Part shown: one piece after another, positions 7,146 through 14,676 of the stretch
Numbering within the stretch: the first letter of the stretch is position 1
Layout: the number at the start of each line of letters is the position of its first letter
Assembly: GCA_964460665.1 (NCBI GenBank)
Contig: CAYWSL010000100.1
Location: 1 to 20,472 of the forward strand
Reading direction: 5' to 3'
Source of the DNA: K23-9 sp964460665
GTDB taxonomy: Bacteria; Planctomycetota; Planctomycetia; Pirellulales; Pirellulaceae
Length of the DNA stretch: 20,472 nt
Translations under genes and position numbers: made by a program
Notes under the pieces: generated by a model
What the model was told of the DNA's origin: nothing
Database searches by the model: none
Seen by the model: only the letters and a program-made list of their open reading frames with translations

Positions 7146-7940
7146 ATGAATCCCACACCATCCGAACAATCGGCACCGAACTCGGTTCCACTTTCAGCCG
7201 ATCTGATTGCTCCCGGCGAGTTGGTCAATCTCTCTCTGAATTTTTCGTCTGCCCCAGACGAACGACGAGCGCTGCCGCGACATGAATGCCGAATCCCATT
7301 AACAATTATCCCTGTTAATGACGACGAGAGCCCCGGTGAAATACGCTGGGCGGACGCGACGTCGATCGATGTCTCAGCAACAGGACTTGGGTTTGTCGTT
7401 ACATCTGAAGAACCTATCGTAACCAAACTGGTTGTCGTCGGAACAGAATCGACCTCGGGTAGTCGTGCCTTTGCCACATTGAAGCTCGAATCTCAAACGA
7501 AGATCGATGGCGGTAAGTATCGAATCGGAGGTTCTTGGCAGATCGGCAACTCCGACGATGTTCTTTTGGCTGAAAAGCTGCGTCCCGTTCTGAAAGCGAG
7601 CACACTCTCCTTCGGATTTTCCACTTCCGAAGCAGCTTTGCAGCAGTGGACCAAGAAAGGTGTCTTACGCCGCCACATGGTCGACCAGATTTTGGTATGC
7701 AATAAATGCGAGTCACTACCTTCCTGGCGAAAGGGCTGTACCACATGTAGTTCAGGCCGTATTCATGTCGATTCCGATCGGTTCGATTGCATGGATTGTG
7801 GCGAACGTGGCAGCACTCCCAAGCTATCAGCACTTTGCCACGCTTGCATGGATCGGTTCGATGTTGGCGAAGCAAAGGAGCTTCCACTGTATGCGTATCA
7901 CGTTGACCGATTGGACCCATTAAGCATCTCCAACGCCTAA
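7146..7940 (+). CDS. PilZ-type protein with C-terminal double zinc-ribbon-like domain (264 aa)
   Basis: Residues about 38-135 resemble a c-di-GMP-binding PilZ domain. The RxxxR motif is RALPR at 41-45, and the D/NxSxxG motif is DVSATG at 75-80, followed by LGFVV and a strand-rich region. The C-terminal half contains four CxxC pairs: C185/C188, C198/C201, C215/C218 and C231/C234. These are enough for two zinc sites. Their spacing recalls the TackOD1-type output domain, but I hold that name only tentatively. There is no signal peptide or membrane segment, so it is probably cytoplasmic. It is divergent from the TPR/Wza-like operon, so a c-di-GMP-responsive regulator of that operon is a reasonable inference. 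The PilZ motifs are clear, though the domain is divergent. The function of the Cys-rich part is unproven. Confidence 0.75.
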   Translation: MNPTPSEQSAPNSVPLSADLIAPGELVNLSLNFSSAPDERRALPRHECRIPLTIIPVNDDESPGEIRWADATSIDVSATGLGFVVTSEEPIVTKLVVVGTESTSGSRAFATLKLESQTKIDGGKYRIGGSWQIGNSDDVLLAEKLRPVLKASTLSFGFSTSEAALQQWTKKGVLRRHMVDQILVCNKCESLPSWRKGCTTCSSGRIHVDSDRFDCMDCGERGSTPKLSALCHACMDRFDVGEAKELPLYAYHVDRLDPLSISNA

Positions 7941-8230
7941 TCGCCATCGCCCGATCATTCGTCATTGTGATTCCAGAAACTGCGACCTGGCTGTGTATCT
8001 CCGCCACTTAAAGATGTCTTTGAGACGTTGGTTGATGAAGCGCCAAATCTTTTTTGCATTCCTACTTAGCTGGCCAGCGCCCAAACGGCTCTTTGTTCTG
8101 CGATTCACGCTGCTTGTTCATCAAAGTGGCTGGATCGGCGAAATTTGGTCGCCCAATATCGGTGGCAGCGACATCCAGCGACTTCCCAATCATCCCGACC
8201 TAACCGGGCTCATAAGGGCTCACGCTCTGG
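7941..8230. other. Intergenic region between convergent genes
   Basis: This 290-bp gap separates the PilZ stop from the stop of the minus-strand lipoprotein gene. A plus-strand frame (7993-8247) is open here, but it lacks a ribosome binding site and any recognisable motif and runs into the opposite gene, so I do not call it. The only clear structure is the inverted repeat at 8200-8234 near the right end. Confidence 0.5.
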
Positions 8231-8234
8231 TTAG
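8200..8234. repeat. Inverted repeat overlapping a stop codon
   Basis: CTAACC (8200-8205) and GGTTAG (8229-8234) are reverse complements. The interior carries the direct repeat GGGCTCA, at 8207-8212 (as GGCTCA) and 8216-8222. The right arm contains the TAA stop (8231-8233, minus strand) of the lipoprotein gene. The form resembles a small dispersed intergenic palindrome that has supplied the gene's end. No U-tract is present. Confidence 0.4.
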
Positions 8235-9217
8235 CCGGAGGGAATAGTCAGCAGTTCTGGCTTATTTGATTGTTCTGGCAATGGATCGCTAAGCTTTGTC
8301 TTTCCAATTCGCTGGTCCCAGTCTGAAGCCATTAGCAAGTCGAACCCAGGGTTTTGGTTTTTAACTTGGCACGAACAGGGGCCGATGATGAATCGTGACG
8401 CGAGTGTGATTGTGTGTTCCGCGATTCCTTTACCGACTAGCGCGTACAGCACGCGGCCACGGCCAAGTACCGGGAATGCCATCGGTTGCTTCAATTCTTC
8501 TAAGTCCGGTTCGCTGGCCAACAACATCTTCAACAAGAACTGTTCCTTCGGATCGTCTCGCTTTAACGTCACCGTGGAGAACTCTAGTTTCAGCTCGATG
8601 TCGACTTGCTCCAGCAATTCCTCTTCTTCTTCGATCTCCTCTTGTTCTGGTAGTTCCAGGTCACGCTCGTTTTCCGCCAGCACGCGAGTGAGCGTTTCCA
8701 AGGCGGCCTTGTCGGCTTTTTCGTCGCCGACTGGCACAAAGATCCAAACCGCTGACTGACCGCTGACAAGTCTCTTGACGATTTCCTGGCGAATTGGCGA
8801 GTCGGTGATGTACTGCTGAGAAGCTTGCCCAAGCGGTCCCGCGCTGACCAATCGATCAGGAACTTCGCCCGCTGTCCTTGGGAACAACGTCGCCAGCACG
8901 TTTTGGCTAGCTTTGCCGTGTTTGGACCAGGTGGATTTCAAAAGCCGATCGGTCGTTTTTGTCGCGTCGACCAACTTGATCTCGGCATTGGCCGAAGATG
9001 GCGATTGATGATCGGATTCACGCAATTGGCTGACAGCTTTTTCGTCCGCATCGCTTAGCGGACCATCATGCAACACAACCAATTCGTAATTGTCCGCAGG
9101 CCAACGTTCCAGCGCATAGCGGAACACCGGCACTTGGCAAGCGATTGCTACCGAAGCCAACGCAATCGTCAACAATGCAATCGAAGCGGTTTGTCTTCTT
9201 ACTGCTATCGTCCTCAC
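8231..9217 (-). CDS. Acidic secreted or lipoprotein-like planctomycete protein (328 aa)
   Basis: The start is GTG at 9217, overlapping the TGA stop of the upstream propeller gene in the four bases GTGA, a classic translational-coupling junction. Residues 1-26 form a basic plus hydrophobic signal (ASIALLTIALASVAIA) before C27, a loose lipobox-like site. CQVPVFRYALERWPADNYEL (27-46) follows, a motif I recall from unnamed planctomycete proteins. An acidic run at about 186-204 (EQEEIEEEEELLEQ) is probably a flexible or coiled linker. A CxC pair sits at C281/C283 (GPCSCQV). A thioredoxin-like or metal-binding role is conceivable but not supported by a CxxC. No enzyme family is recognised. The overlap implies it is made together with the propeller protein and may act with it outside the cytoplasm. 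Confidence 0.72.
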   Translation of the reverse strand: MRTIAVRRQTASIALLTIALASVAIACQVPVFRYALERWPADNYELVVLHDGPLSDADEKAVSQLRESDHQSPSSANAEIKLVDATKTTDRLLKSTWSKHGKASQNVLATLFPRTAGEVPDRLVSAGPLGQASQQYITDSPIRQEIVKRLVSGQSAVWIFVPVGDEKADKAALETLTRVLAENERDLELPEQEEIEEEEELLEQVDIELKLEFSTVTLKRDDPKEQFLLKMLLASEPDLEELKQPMAFPVLGRGRVLYALVGKGIAEHTITLASRFIIGPCSCQVKNQNPGFDLLMASDWDQRIGKTKLSDPLPEQSNKPELLTIPSG

Positions 9218-12200
9218 TGATCTAGCCTCCTGACTTCGATGCCAGATAGGGTTGGCAATTGCTCGGGGTTGTTGGGGACAAGTTCGACTGTCAATTGGTC
9301 GGTCACGCTCACGCTGGGAATCTCGATGGTTTGTGGTTGCACTTTGCCCGAGGTTTTGGCTGCAATCACGACATCCGATTTTACGTCCTGTGATTGAAGC
9401 CGAATGCTGAACTTACCACTGTCTTTATCGGTCAAGTTTGCAAACAGAAACTTTACATTGTAGTTCGCTTTCGCATCGCCCTTACCCAGCAGTGGGATTT
9501 TGAACTGCTTCAGCCCGCGGCCTCCTGAAGTAAACACCCAGGGCTTGTCCGTATCCTCCATGTTGACGGACTCCAAGTTGCGACTGTACCAACCGCCTCC
9601 GTTTTGAAGTTTCGGCTTCAGGTCGAACACAAACTCCAATCGTTCTCGGCTACTTGGGCGCGGATAGCCGAACCATTCAACGCCCGCGTCCGTTTTGCGA
9701 TCGCCGGGTGCGCCGAAGTTGATCCCGATTCGTTTGACGGGGGTCGTTGGTCCGACCGCACTGAAAATGCCCCACGACTTGTTTTCTGTTTTAGGCTCCA
9801 TCACGACGGTCGACGCGATCGAAAACTGACACACGCAACCCGCGCTCGCTTCGGGAATCATCACCAACCCATTCCCAGGAATTGCGTTGACCCAGCAACC
9901 CAATCGCTGGCCAGCAAAGTGCCGTGTCCCGCTGTCTTCGTACAAGTCGTAGTAGCCAATGAAACCAGATCGAAAGAACATCATGTTCGGTGTCGTCGTG
10001 ATCACTCCGCAGTGGTGCCCGGGGCGACTGAAACGCCAAGGGCTTTCTTCGCCGGTTAACGGGTGAGGCCGTGTTTTGGGTTTGCCACTGTGCAAATCGA
10101 ACGCCCAGGGTTCGGCATAAATATCGTTGCCAACGATTGCCGGGCGATTCATGTAGTTGGCGTTCTTGGACCAAAGTTCCTTTCCGTCGGTCGCGTCCAG
10201 TACCAATAGTTTTCGGCGATCGAAGTCGCCCTTTAGAAACTGTCTCCAGTAGTGGCCGTTTGCATTTGCACCGCACAAAACGACATGTCCGTCGGCATAC
10301 ATCAACGTCAACGATCCGCCGCCCGCGCTAACGTTGGTGGTGTCGGTCACGTTGACCGGTTTTTCCCAAACTTTCACGCCCGTTCGGCGATCGATCGCGA
10401 CGGCAAGCCGAACATCCAGGGCTTTCATTGCCGCTTCGGCTTTTTTGGCCGCTTCGCCAGTAAGCTTTTTCAATTCGCCCTTGTCTTTCAAGTACAACTG
10501 CTGGCGTTCTTCGGGTGTGATCGAACTATCGATGAAGTACATGTGGTCGGGGCCAATCGCAATCGTGGTGTGCAAAATATTGCTGCCGCGATACGTCCAC
10601 ATTCGCTGACCGGTTGCTGTGTCGACGGCAAACACCGCGTCGGTCTGACTTTTGACTTTCAAACCACGCCGACGCATGCGTTGCTCTAGTTCCGAACGAA
10701 TGGTGCTGGTGCCGAATACTTGACCATCGTCATACGCCAAGTAGGCCCACGCACGTTGGACTCCGTCGGGTGATTCGGGCGTCGTGAAGGTTGCGGTTTT
10801 CTCGCCCGTGGCGGCGTCCAACGCGAAACACTGATTGTCGACCGCGACATACAAAGCGTCATCGCTGGCGGCCAAGTTATGCGTTTCGCGATTGTTGAAA
10901 ACACCCGTGCGTATCGCGCCGGGGTTTTCGAAATCCCACAAAAACGTCCCGTTGTAAGCGTCGTAGGCCATCACGCTATCGGTGCCTTGAATGAACATAC
11001 GGCCGTTGGTCGACAGCGGTGCGCCAGCCGCTTCGTGGCGATTGATCATCGAACTGGGCCCGGGGTCGCCGTACCAGAGCACGCCCAAGCCCTCGCGAAT
11101 GCGGTGATCGTCGGCATAGGAAGTGTTGGCAACATTGCCGTATTGGTGTGACCAATTTCCAGCACCAGCCAGCTTGCCTCGCGTGAGCATGTACCAGGGT
11201 GCGGCCGAGACAACGTCGCCTTCTTCGCGATGATAAAACTCTGAAAGCCAAGCGATCGTTGCGTTGGCGTCAACTTCCTGTGAGCTTCCGCTTGGTTGCC
11301 CAAGGATCACAACGCCACCGCAAGGTTTCAAATGCCGCGCCACTTTCTCTGGGCTACACGGCGGCTTGCCGGTAAGCAGCATCGAATCGGAGACAATCAG
11401 GTTGGCAAAGTAGTTGGACAGTGGTAAGTCGTCGAGCGGAAGGTTCAACACTGTGACTCGCGTGGCGTGCACACCGGCACGCTGCAACGCCTTGCGTGAT
11501 TGCTGGGCCTTGGCTGCATCCGGTTCGACCGCGTAGATCATCAACTCACTTTGCTGCGCCAACTCGTATGCCAATCTTCCCTGCTCGCTGCCCAACACCA
11601 GGCAATACCCGGTCTTCTGCCCGCTCTTTTCTAGGATCTCTGTAGCAGCGGTTTTGTACATCTGCGACATGTCATCTTGATCAAACGGCGACACATACGG
11701 TTTGGGCCAAGTTGCGATTTGCTGCGAATCGGAGCTGGCGCCAGCCGAAAACGCATAGATATTTCCAGCATCGGTGCTGACTGTCAGTAAGCCATCGTCG
11801 ACGGCCAAGCCTCGGACGTTTCCATCGACTTTTTGCTCCCAGGCTTTTTTGCCACTTTTGCGGTCGAGTGCGACGATCTGGTTCATCCCGCCGGCGATCA
11901 CTAGGCTATCTGTTGCGATCAGCACATCATCAAAATCGCTTGGGTACTGCCACAAGATGCCGATCTGCATGTACTCCTTCATTTTGCGTTTGGCTTCGGC
12001 GGCTTTCTTGGGTTCCTTTCGAAACTCGCGAGCCTTCAAGAACCACTTTTGTTTTTCTTGGCTGGCTTTGGCGTGTTCGTCACGGTTAACGCAAAAGATC
12101 TTTTCACCGTCCATCAGGTACGCCAAGTCATCGGCAATCACCATTTGCCGGCCATTGATCCAAGACTCGCCGACTTTGCCCGATTTTTGATCCATCGCCA

Positions 12201-13104
12201 AGAAGTGGTGCGCGCCACCTGCATAGACTTGTCCGTCACCCAACAAAGCCTTCGTTCCACCGACCACGCCACCGGCGTCGGTTCGCCACGAATGCGTTTT
12301 CTGAAAAACGATCTCGCCTGTCTTCTTGGAAATCGCGACGGGCAAACTGCGTCCCGATGGCACGTACAAATAGTCTTTGTTGGCCAGCAGGTATCCTTGT
12401 GGTGAAAGGTCGTTGCGTCCGGCGTTCTGTTGGCTAATCGTGTCGTTGCGCCAGATCACACTACCGTCCTTGGCGTTGACCGCACAAAGGTAAATTGTTT
12501 CGTGCGGAAACACACCGGCGCCAAAGTAAGCGATGTCGCCATCGATCAACACGCCGGTGCGAACAGGCCATCGCGAAATCAATTCACCTCGCGAAATCAG
12601 CCGGTCATCTTTCGTTCCAACACGCATCTGCCAGACGACTTTTCCATCGACTGCATTCAAGCAACGAACCACGCCGTCATCGGAACCGAAGTACACGTTT
12701 CCATGAGCCAGCGTGGGAGCTAAGCGAATGGGGCCATCGGTATAGTGTTGCCAAAGAGGCTTGCCTGTTTTTGCATCGACGCAATGCAGTTGGTGGTCGA
12801 CGGTGCTGCCAAAGTAAGCGCGCCCGTCGGCCATGACAACTTGCAGAGCATCATCGAAATCAACACGATGCTTCATCTCGTGTCCTTCGATTGGTGCCTT
12901 ACGCGGCCCCGACCAAGCTTTTAATGGTTTCGCTGGCGACCTGTAAGTCCAGACAGGTTTCAAATCCGCGCTCAACTGCGTAGACGAAAAACCATCGCGG
13001 TCATTGCCGCTCAAGTAGGCTGGCCAGTCGGCAGTGACAGGCGACACCAGCATCATGCAACTGGTAAACAAACCAGCAACAACACAAATCGTTCGAGCGA
13101 TCAT
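9214..13104 (-). CDS. Giant PQQ-type beta-propeller / methyltransferase-like / malectin-like protein (1296 aa)
   Basis: I chose ATG 13104 because MIARTICVVAGLFTSCMMLV opens a signal peptide ending near TADWP. A frame from 13194 adds 30 residues before it. Residues about 26-460 carry PQQ-like propeller repeats (VYFGSDDGVVRCLNAVDGKVVW, in two parts at 138-148 and 149-158). Residues about 480-640 look like a Rossmann-type methyltransferase fold: CLVLGSEQGRLAYELA (501-516), the acidic strand end YAVEPD (524-529) and LSNYFANLIVSDSMLL (562-577). A second propeller runs about 650-1105, ending in the Cys-containing RLGCWVNAIPGNG and ASAGCVCQFSIAS blocks. Residues about 1120-1296 (INFGAPGDRKTDAGVEW) resemble a malectin-like carbohydrate-binding module. 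No CxxCH haem site is present, so an electron-transferring quinoprotein role is not supported. Structural or ligand-binding roles are equally possible. The GTGA overlap couples it to the downstream lipoprotein. Confidence 0.85.
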   Translation of the reverse strand: MIARTICVVAGLFTSCMMLVSPVTADWPAYLSGNDRDGFSSTQLSADLKPVWTYRSPAKPLKAWSGPRKAPIEGHEMKHRVDFDDALQVVMADGRAYFGSTVDHQLHCVDAKTGKPLWQHYTDGPIRLAPTLAHGNVYFGSDDGVVRCLNAVDGKVVWQMRVGTKDDRLISRGELISRWPVRTGVLIDGDIAYFGAGVFPHETIYLCAVNAKDGSVIWRNDTISQQNAGRNDLSPQGYLLANKDYLYVPSGRSLPVAISKKTGEIVFQKTHSWRTDAGGVVGGTKALLGDGQVYAGGAHHFLAMDQKSGKVGESWINGRQMVIADDLAYLMDGEKIFCVNRDEHAKASQEKQKWFLKAREFRKEPKKAAEAKRKMKEYMQIGILWQYPSDFDDVLIATDSLVIAGGMNQIVALDRKSGKKAWEQKVDGNVRGLAVDDGLLTVSTDAGNIYAFSAGASSDSQQIATWPKPYVSPFDQDDMSQMYKTAATEILEKSGQKTGYCLVLGSEQGRLAYELAQQSELMIYAVEPDAAKAQQSRKALQRAGVHATRVTVLNLPLDDLPLSNYFANLIVSDSMLLTGKPPCSPEKVARHLKPCGGVVILGQPSGSSQEVDANATIAWLSEFYHREEGDVVSAAPWYMLTRGKLAGAGNWSHQYGNVANTSYADDHRIREGLGVLWYGDPGPSSMINRHEAAGAPLSTNGRMFIQGTDSVMAYDAYNGTFLWDFENPGAIRTGVFNNRETHNLAASDDALYVAVDNQCFALDAATGEKTATFTTPESPDGVQRAWAYLAYDDGQVFGTSTIRSELEQRMRRRGLKVKSQTDAVFAVDTATGQRMWTYRGSNILHTTIAIGPDHMYFIDSSITPEERQQLYLKDKGELKKLTGEAAKKAEAAMKALDVRLAVAIDRRTGVKVWEKPVNVTDTTNVSAGGGSLTLMYADGHVVLCGANANGHYWRQFLKGDFDRRKLLVLDATDGKELWSKNANYMNRPAIVGNDIYAEPWAFDLHSGKPKTRPHPLTGEESPWRFSRPGHHCGVITTTPNMMFFRSGFIGYYDLYEDSGTRHFAGQRLGCWVNAIPGNGLVMIPEASAGCVCQFSIASTVVMEPKTENKSWGIFSAVGPTTPVKRIGINFGAPGDRKTDAGVEWFGYPRPSSRERLEFVFDLKPKLQNGGGWYSRNLESVNMEDTDKPWVFTSGGRGLKQFKIPLLGKGDAKANYNVKFLFANLTDKDSGKFSIRLQSQDVKSDVVIAAKTSGKVQPQTIEIPSVSVTDQLTVELVPNNPEQLPTLSGIEVRRLDQ

Positions 13105-13184
13105 GGAGGGGATCCATAGAGGGCGGGACAGAATGTAGCTTCGAATCGAGGCTTTAGTGTACCCAATCACACCGGCGGAGGTTT

Positions 13185-13233
13185 GCGACAGCAAGCAAGT
13201 ATCAAGACGCTGCCGGAACTGCGTCGCTGTCGC
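13185..13233. other. Nested stem-loop, candidate structured RNA
   Basis: The outer arms are GCGACAGC (13185-13192) and GCTGTCGC (13226-13233). The inner arms GACGC (13206-13210) and GCGTC (13221-13225) stack directly on the 3' outer arm. A 13-nt bulge sits on one side, with a 10-nt apical loop. On the plus strand it lies about 80 nt before a strong terminator, as a small RNA would. On the minus strand it would be in the 5' leader of the propeller gene. The strand is unresolved. Confidence 0.4.
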
Positions 13234-13315
13234 CTCTTGTCCTCTTCTTTCCCCATAACTGCTTGGCCCAAAAGGTCGAAAACACGAGACCTTCGGCGTT
13301 CATCGATAATCCACG

Positions 13316-13356
13316 ACAAAACCCCGGGTGCGCTGCGCGACCCGGGGCTTTTTTGT
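13316..13356. terminator. Strong symmetric intrinsic terminator
   Basis: CCCCGGGT (13322-13329) and ACCCGGGG (13340-13347) form a perfect 8-bp GC stem. It is followed on the plus strand by C and six T (13349-13354), and on the minus strand by four T. Flanking ACAAAA and TTTTGT are complementary, so it can act in both directions. On the minus strand it would end transcription from the RNA ligase gene. The better U-tract is on the plus strand, where no protein gene lies upstream for over 5 kb. Confidence 0.85.
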
Positions 13357-13418
13357 TGAAGTCCTTCGGACTTAGTTTCACGCCGCAAAAATCGAAAACG
13401 TTACGGGCAAAGTTGTGG

Positions 13419-13446
13419 GTAGAGGCAAGCTCCTTGCCCGGCCTAC
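13419..13446. repeat. Stem-loop downstream of the RNA ligase gene
   Basis: GGCAAG (13424-13429) and CTTGCC (13433-13438) pair across a 3-nt loop, and GTAG (13419-13422) pairs with CTAC (13443-13446). The element ends 28 bp before the ligase stop codon at 13475. There is no U-tract, and the compact GC-rich form suggests a dispersed intergenic palindrome or mRNA 3'-end stabiliser. Confidence 0.4.
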
Positions 13447-13474
13447 TGGCTACTCGCGGTGCTCCAGAGCATGA

Positions 13475-14470
13475 CTAATCGCGATCGTCTGCAAGGAACG
13501 TATTCGAGATTGTCTTGAAGGAAATTCTATCGCGTCCTGATCCGTGTACCCAGACCAAGCCTTCGCGATCGGTTTCGCTGTTCAGAACACTTTTGCCTTC
13601 GGCCAGATCTAAGATTTCGTCGATCGATTCAGGCACCAAGCGACGCTCAAGGAACGGAACCTGTTCAAGATCTAGCGATTCGCATAATTCGCACGCAGCG
13701 TCCTTATCCAGATACGAATAGCTATCCAAGTCGAAAATGTTGAACACAAGCAATCGATGCTTCTTCAGTTTGTACTTGTTTCCTTGAATACCAGGGCCGA
13801 TCAATTCCGCTTGCACGGCAATGCGGCGTCCCAACGAAGTCAACTTTTCATCCAACGTATGCGATCGCGCCATCCGCCAAAGCAGGTTTGTGTCACTGGG
13901 AGCGTACTGCCAGTTGCGACCGCAAACCCCAAATTCCTGGTCAAAGAACGCGGTGAACGACGTGCCATCCATTTTTTCGCTGACATAGAACTCTTTGCTG
14001 CGGAACGAATCGTAATCGCTCACCAAGTTTTGAATCCGCTCTTCGTCCGTCTTTGCAATCGAAGACGGAAACGGGCCGACAACGTCGCCCGCCAGTTCAA
14101 CCGGAACAGGTGCTTCGTATTTGATGATGCCAAGTTGATCGGTTACGTCTTCACCAAGCTCAGCATCTTGTTCAAGGATCGATGTTGAAAGCAACAGTCC
14201 CTGCGAAATTTGCCCTCGTAGTTTTACGGTGCGCAGACGGAAGCCTTCCCGTTCGTTCATTCGCTTCAACGAAGAAGACCGCAGGAATTCGAATTCGTCG
14301 CGGATTGGCAAGAACGAATCAATTTCGCAGTAGACAACTCGATCGCCGACCGCAAACTCGCCCTTTTTGATCACGCACTTCCAGCCATCCACGACGGCCA
14401 ATTCGATGCGATCCGCGCCTGGGATAGGAGCGATCTGTGAAATGGTTCGGACGGATGCCAGTTTTCGCAT
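13475..14470 (-). CDS. RNA ligase, Deinococcus DraRnl (DRB0094)-like (331 aa)
   Basis: This is a predicted ATP-dependent RNA ligase sealing 3'-OH/5'-phosphate nicks through a covalent lysyl-AMP. Nucleotidyltransferase motif I is SEKMDGTS (164-171), with K166 as the expected adenylated lysine. CGRNW (183-187) follows, then AELIGPGIQGN (221-231), motif III-like LVFNIFDLD (241-249), motif IV EGLV (303-306) and motif V ISFKTIS (316-322). The N-terminal about 110 residues (VRTISQIAPIPGADRIELA) form the OB-like module typical of the Deinococcus-type enzyme. At 331 aa it is close to DraRnl's length of about 340 as I recall it. All core motifs are intact. No RtcA, kinase/phosphatase or toxin gene is adjacent, so its repair target is unknown. 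The terminator at about 13340 isolates it from the propeller gene. Confidence 0.9.
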   Translation of the reverse strand: MRKLASVRTISQIAPIPGADRIELAVVDGWKCVIKKGEFAVGDRVVYCEIDSFLPIRDEFEFLRSSSLKRMNEREGFRLRTVKLRGQISQGLLLSTSILEQDAELGEDVTDQLGIIKYEAPVPVELAGDVVGPFPSSIAKTDEERIQNLVSDYDSFRSKEFYVSEKMDGTSFTAFFDQEFGVCGRNWQYAPSDTNLLWRMARSHTLDEKLTSLGRRIAVQAELIGPGIQGNKYKLKKHRLLVFNIFDLDSYSYLDKDAACELCESLDLEQVPFLERRLVPESIDEILDLAEGKSVLNSETDREGLVWVHGSGRDRISFKTISNTFLADDRD

Positions 14471-14676
14471 TAGATGCTGTGCCTACGTGATAAGGTCAGT
14501 TAGTTTCGGCTAGCGAATAGGGACAGGCCTGCATGCCGTCAGGTTCGACCTGCCAGCGTCTTTTGCACGGAGAAGGAAAAAATAGACGCAAACGCTTGTA
14601 GAGCCTCTCCGTCCGGTGTGGGCAGTCGGTTCGACGCTTCCACGTCAATGAACGAAGCGGAAAACGAACGATACCT
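14471..14676. other. Intergenic region upstream of the RNA ligase gene
   Basis: This 206-bp spacer contains a small perfect hairpin CAGGT-TCG-ACCTG (14540-14552) and the inverted pair ACGGAGA (14567-14573) and TCTCCGT (14606-14612), with a purine-rich loop. These may mark the 3' end of the upstream repeat-protein gene or the leader of the ligase mRNA. No U-tract or confident promoter was found. Confidence 0.4.

Larger units (their letters stand above)
13105..13474. other. 370-bp non-coding region with structured elements
   Basis: No credible protein gene lies here; the short open frames have no family motif. It contains the 5' leader of the propeller gene, a nested stem-loop (13185-13233), a bidirectional terminator (13316-13356), a small hairpin AAGTCC-TTC-GGACTT (13359-13373) and another stem-loop just after the RNA ligase gene (13419-13446). 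The density of hairpins is higher than elsewhere in the window. Confidence 0.6.

Noticed and set aside
7993..8247. 84-residue plus-strand frame in the PilZ/lipoprotein gap
   Set aside because: No ribosome binding site and no recognisable motif; it runs antisense into the lipoprotein gene and through an inverted repeat.
9214..13104. Cytochrome-c-type quinoprotein dehydrogenase
   Set aside because: No CxxCH haem motif was seen. The propeller repeats alone do not show PQQ binding or dehydrogenase activity.
13167..13388. 73-residue minus-strand frame
   Set aside because: It runs straight through the strong terminator hairpin and the nested stem-loop and has no protein-like features.
647..14470. 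RNA repair system made of the beta-CASP nuclease and the RNA ligase
   Set aside because: The genes lie about 12 kb apart, on opposite strands, with unrelated genes between them; nothing in the sequence links them.
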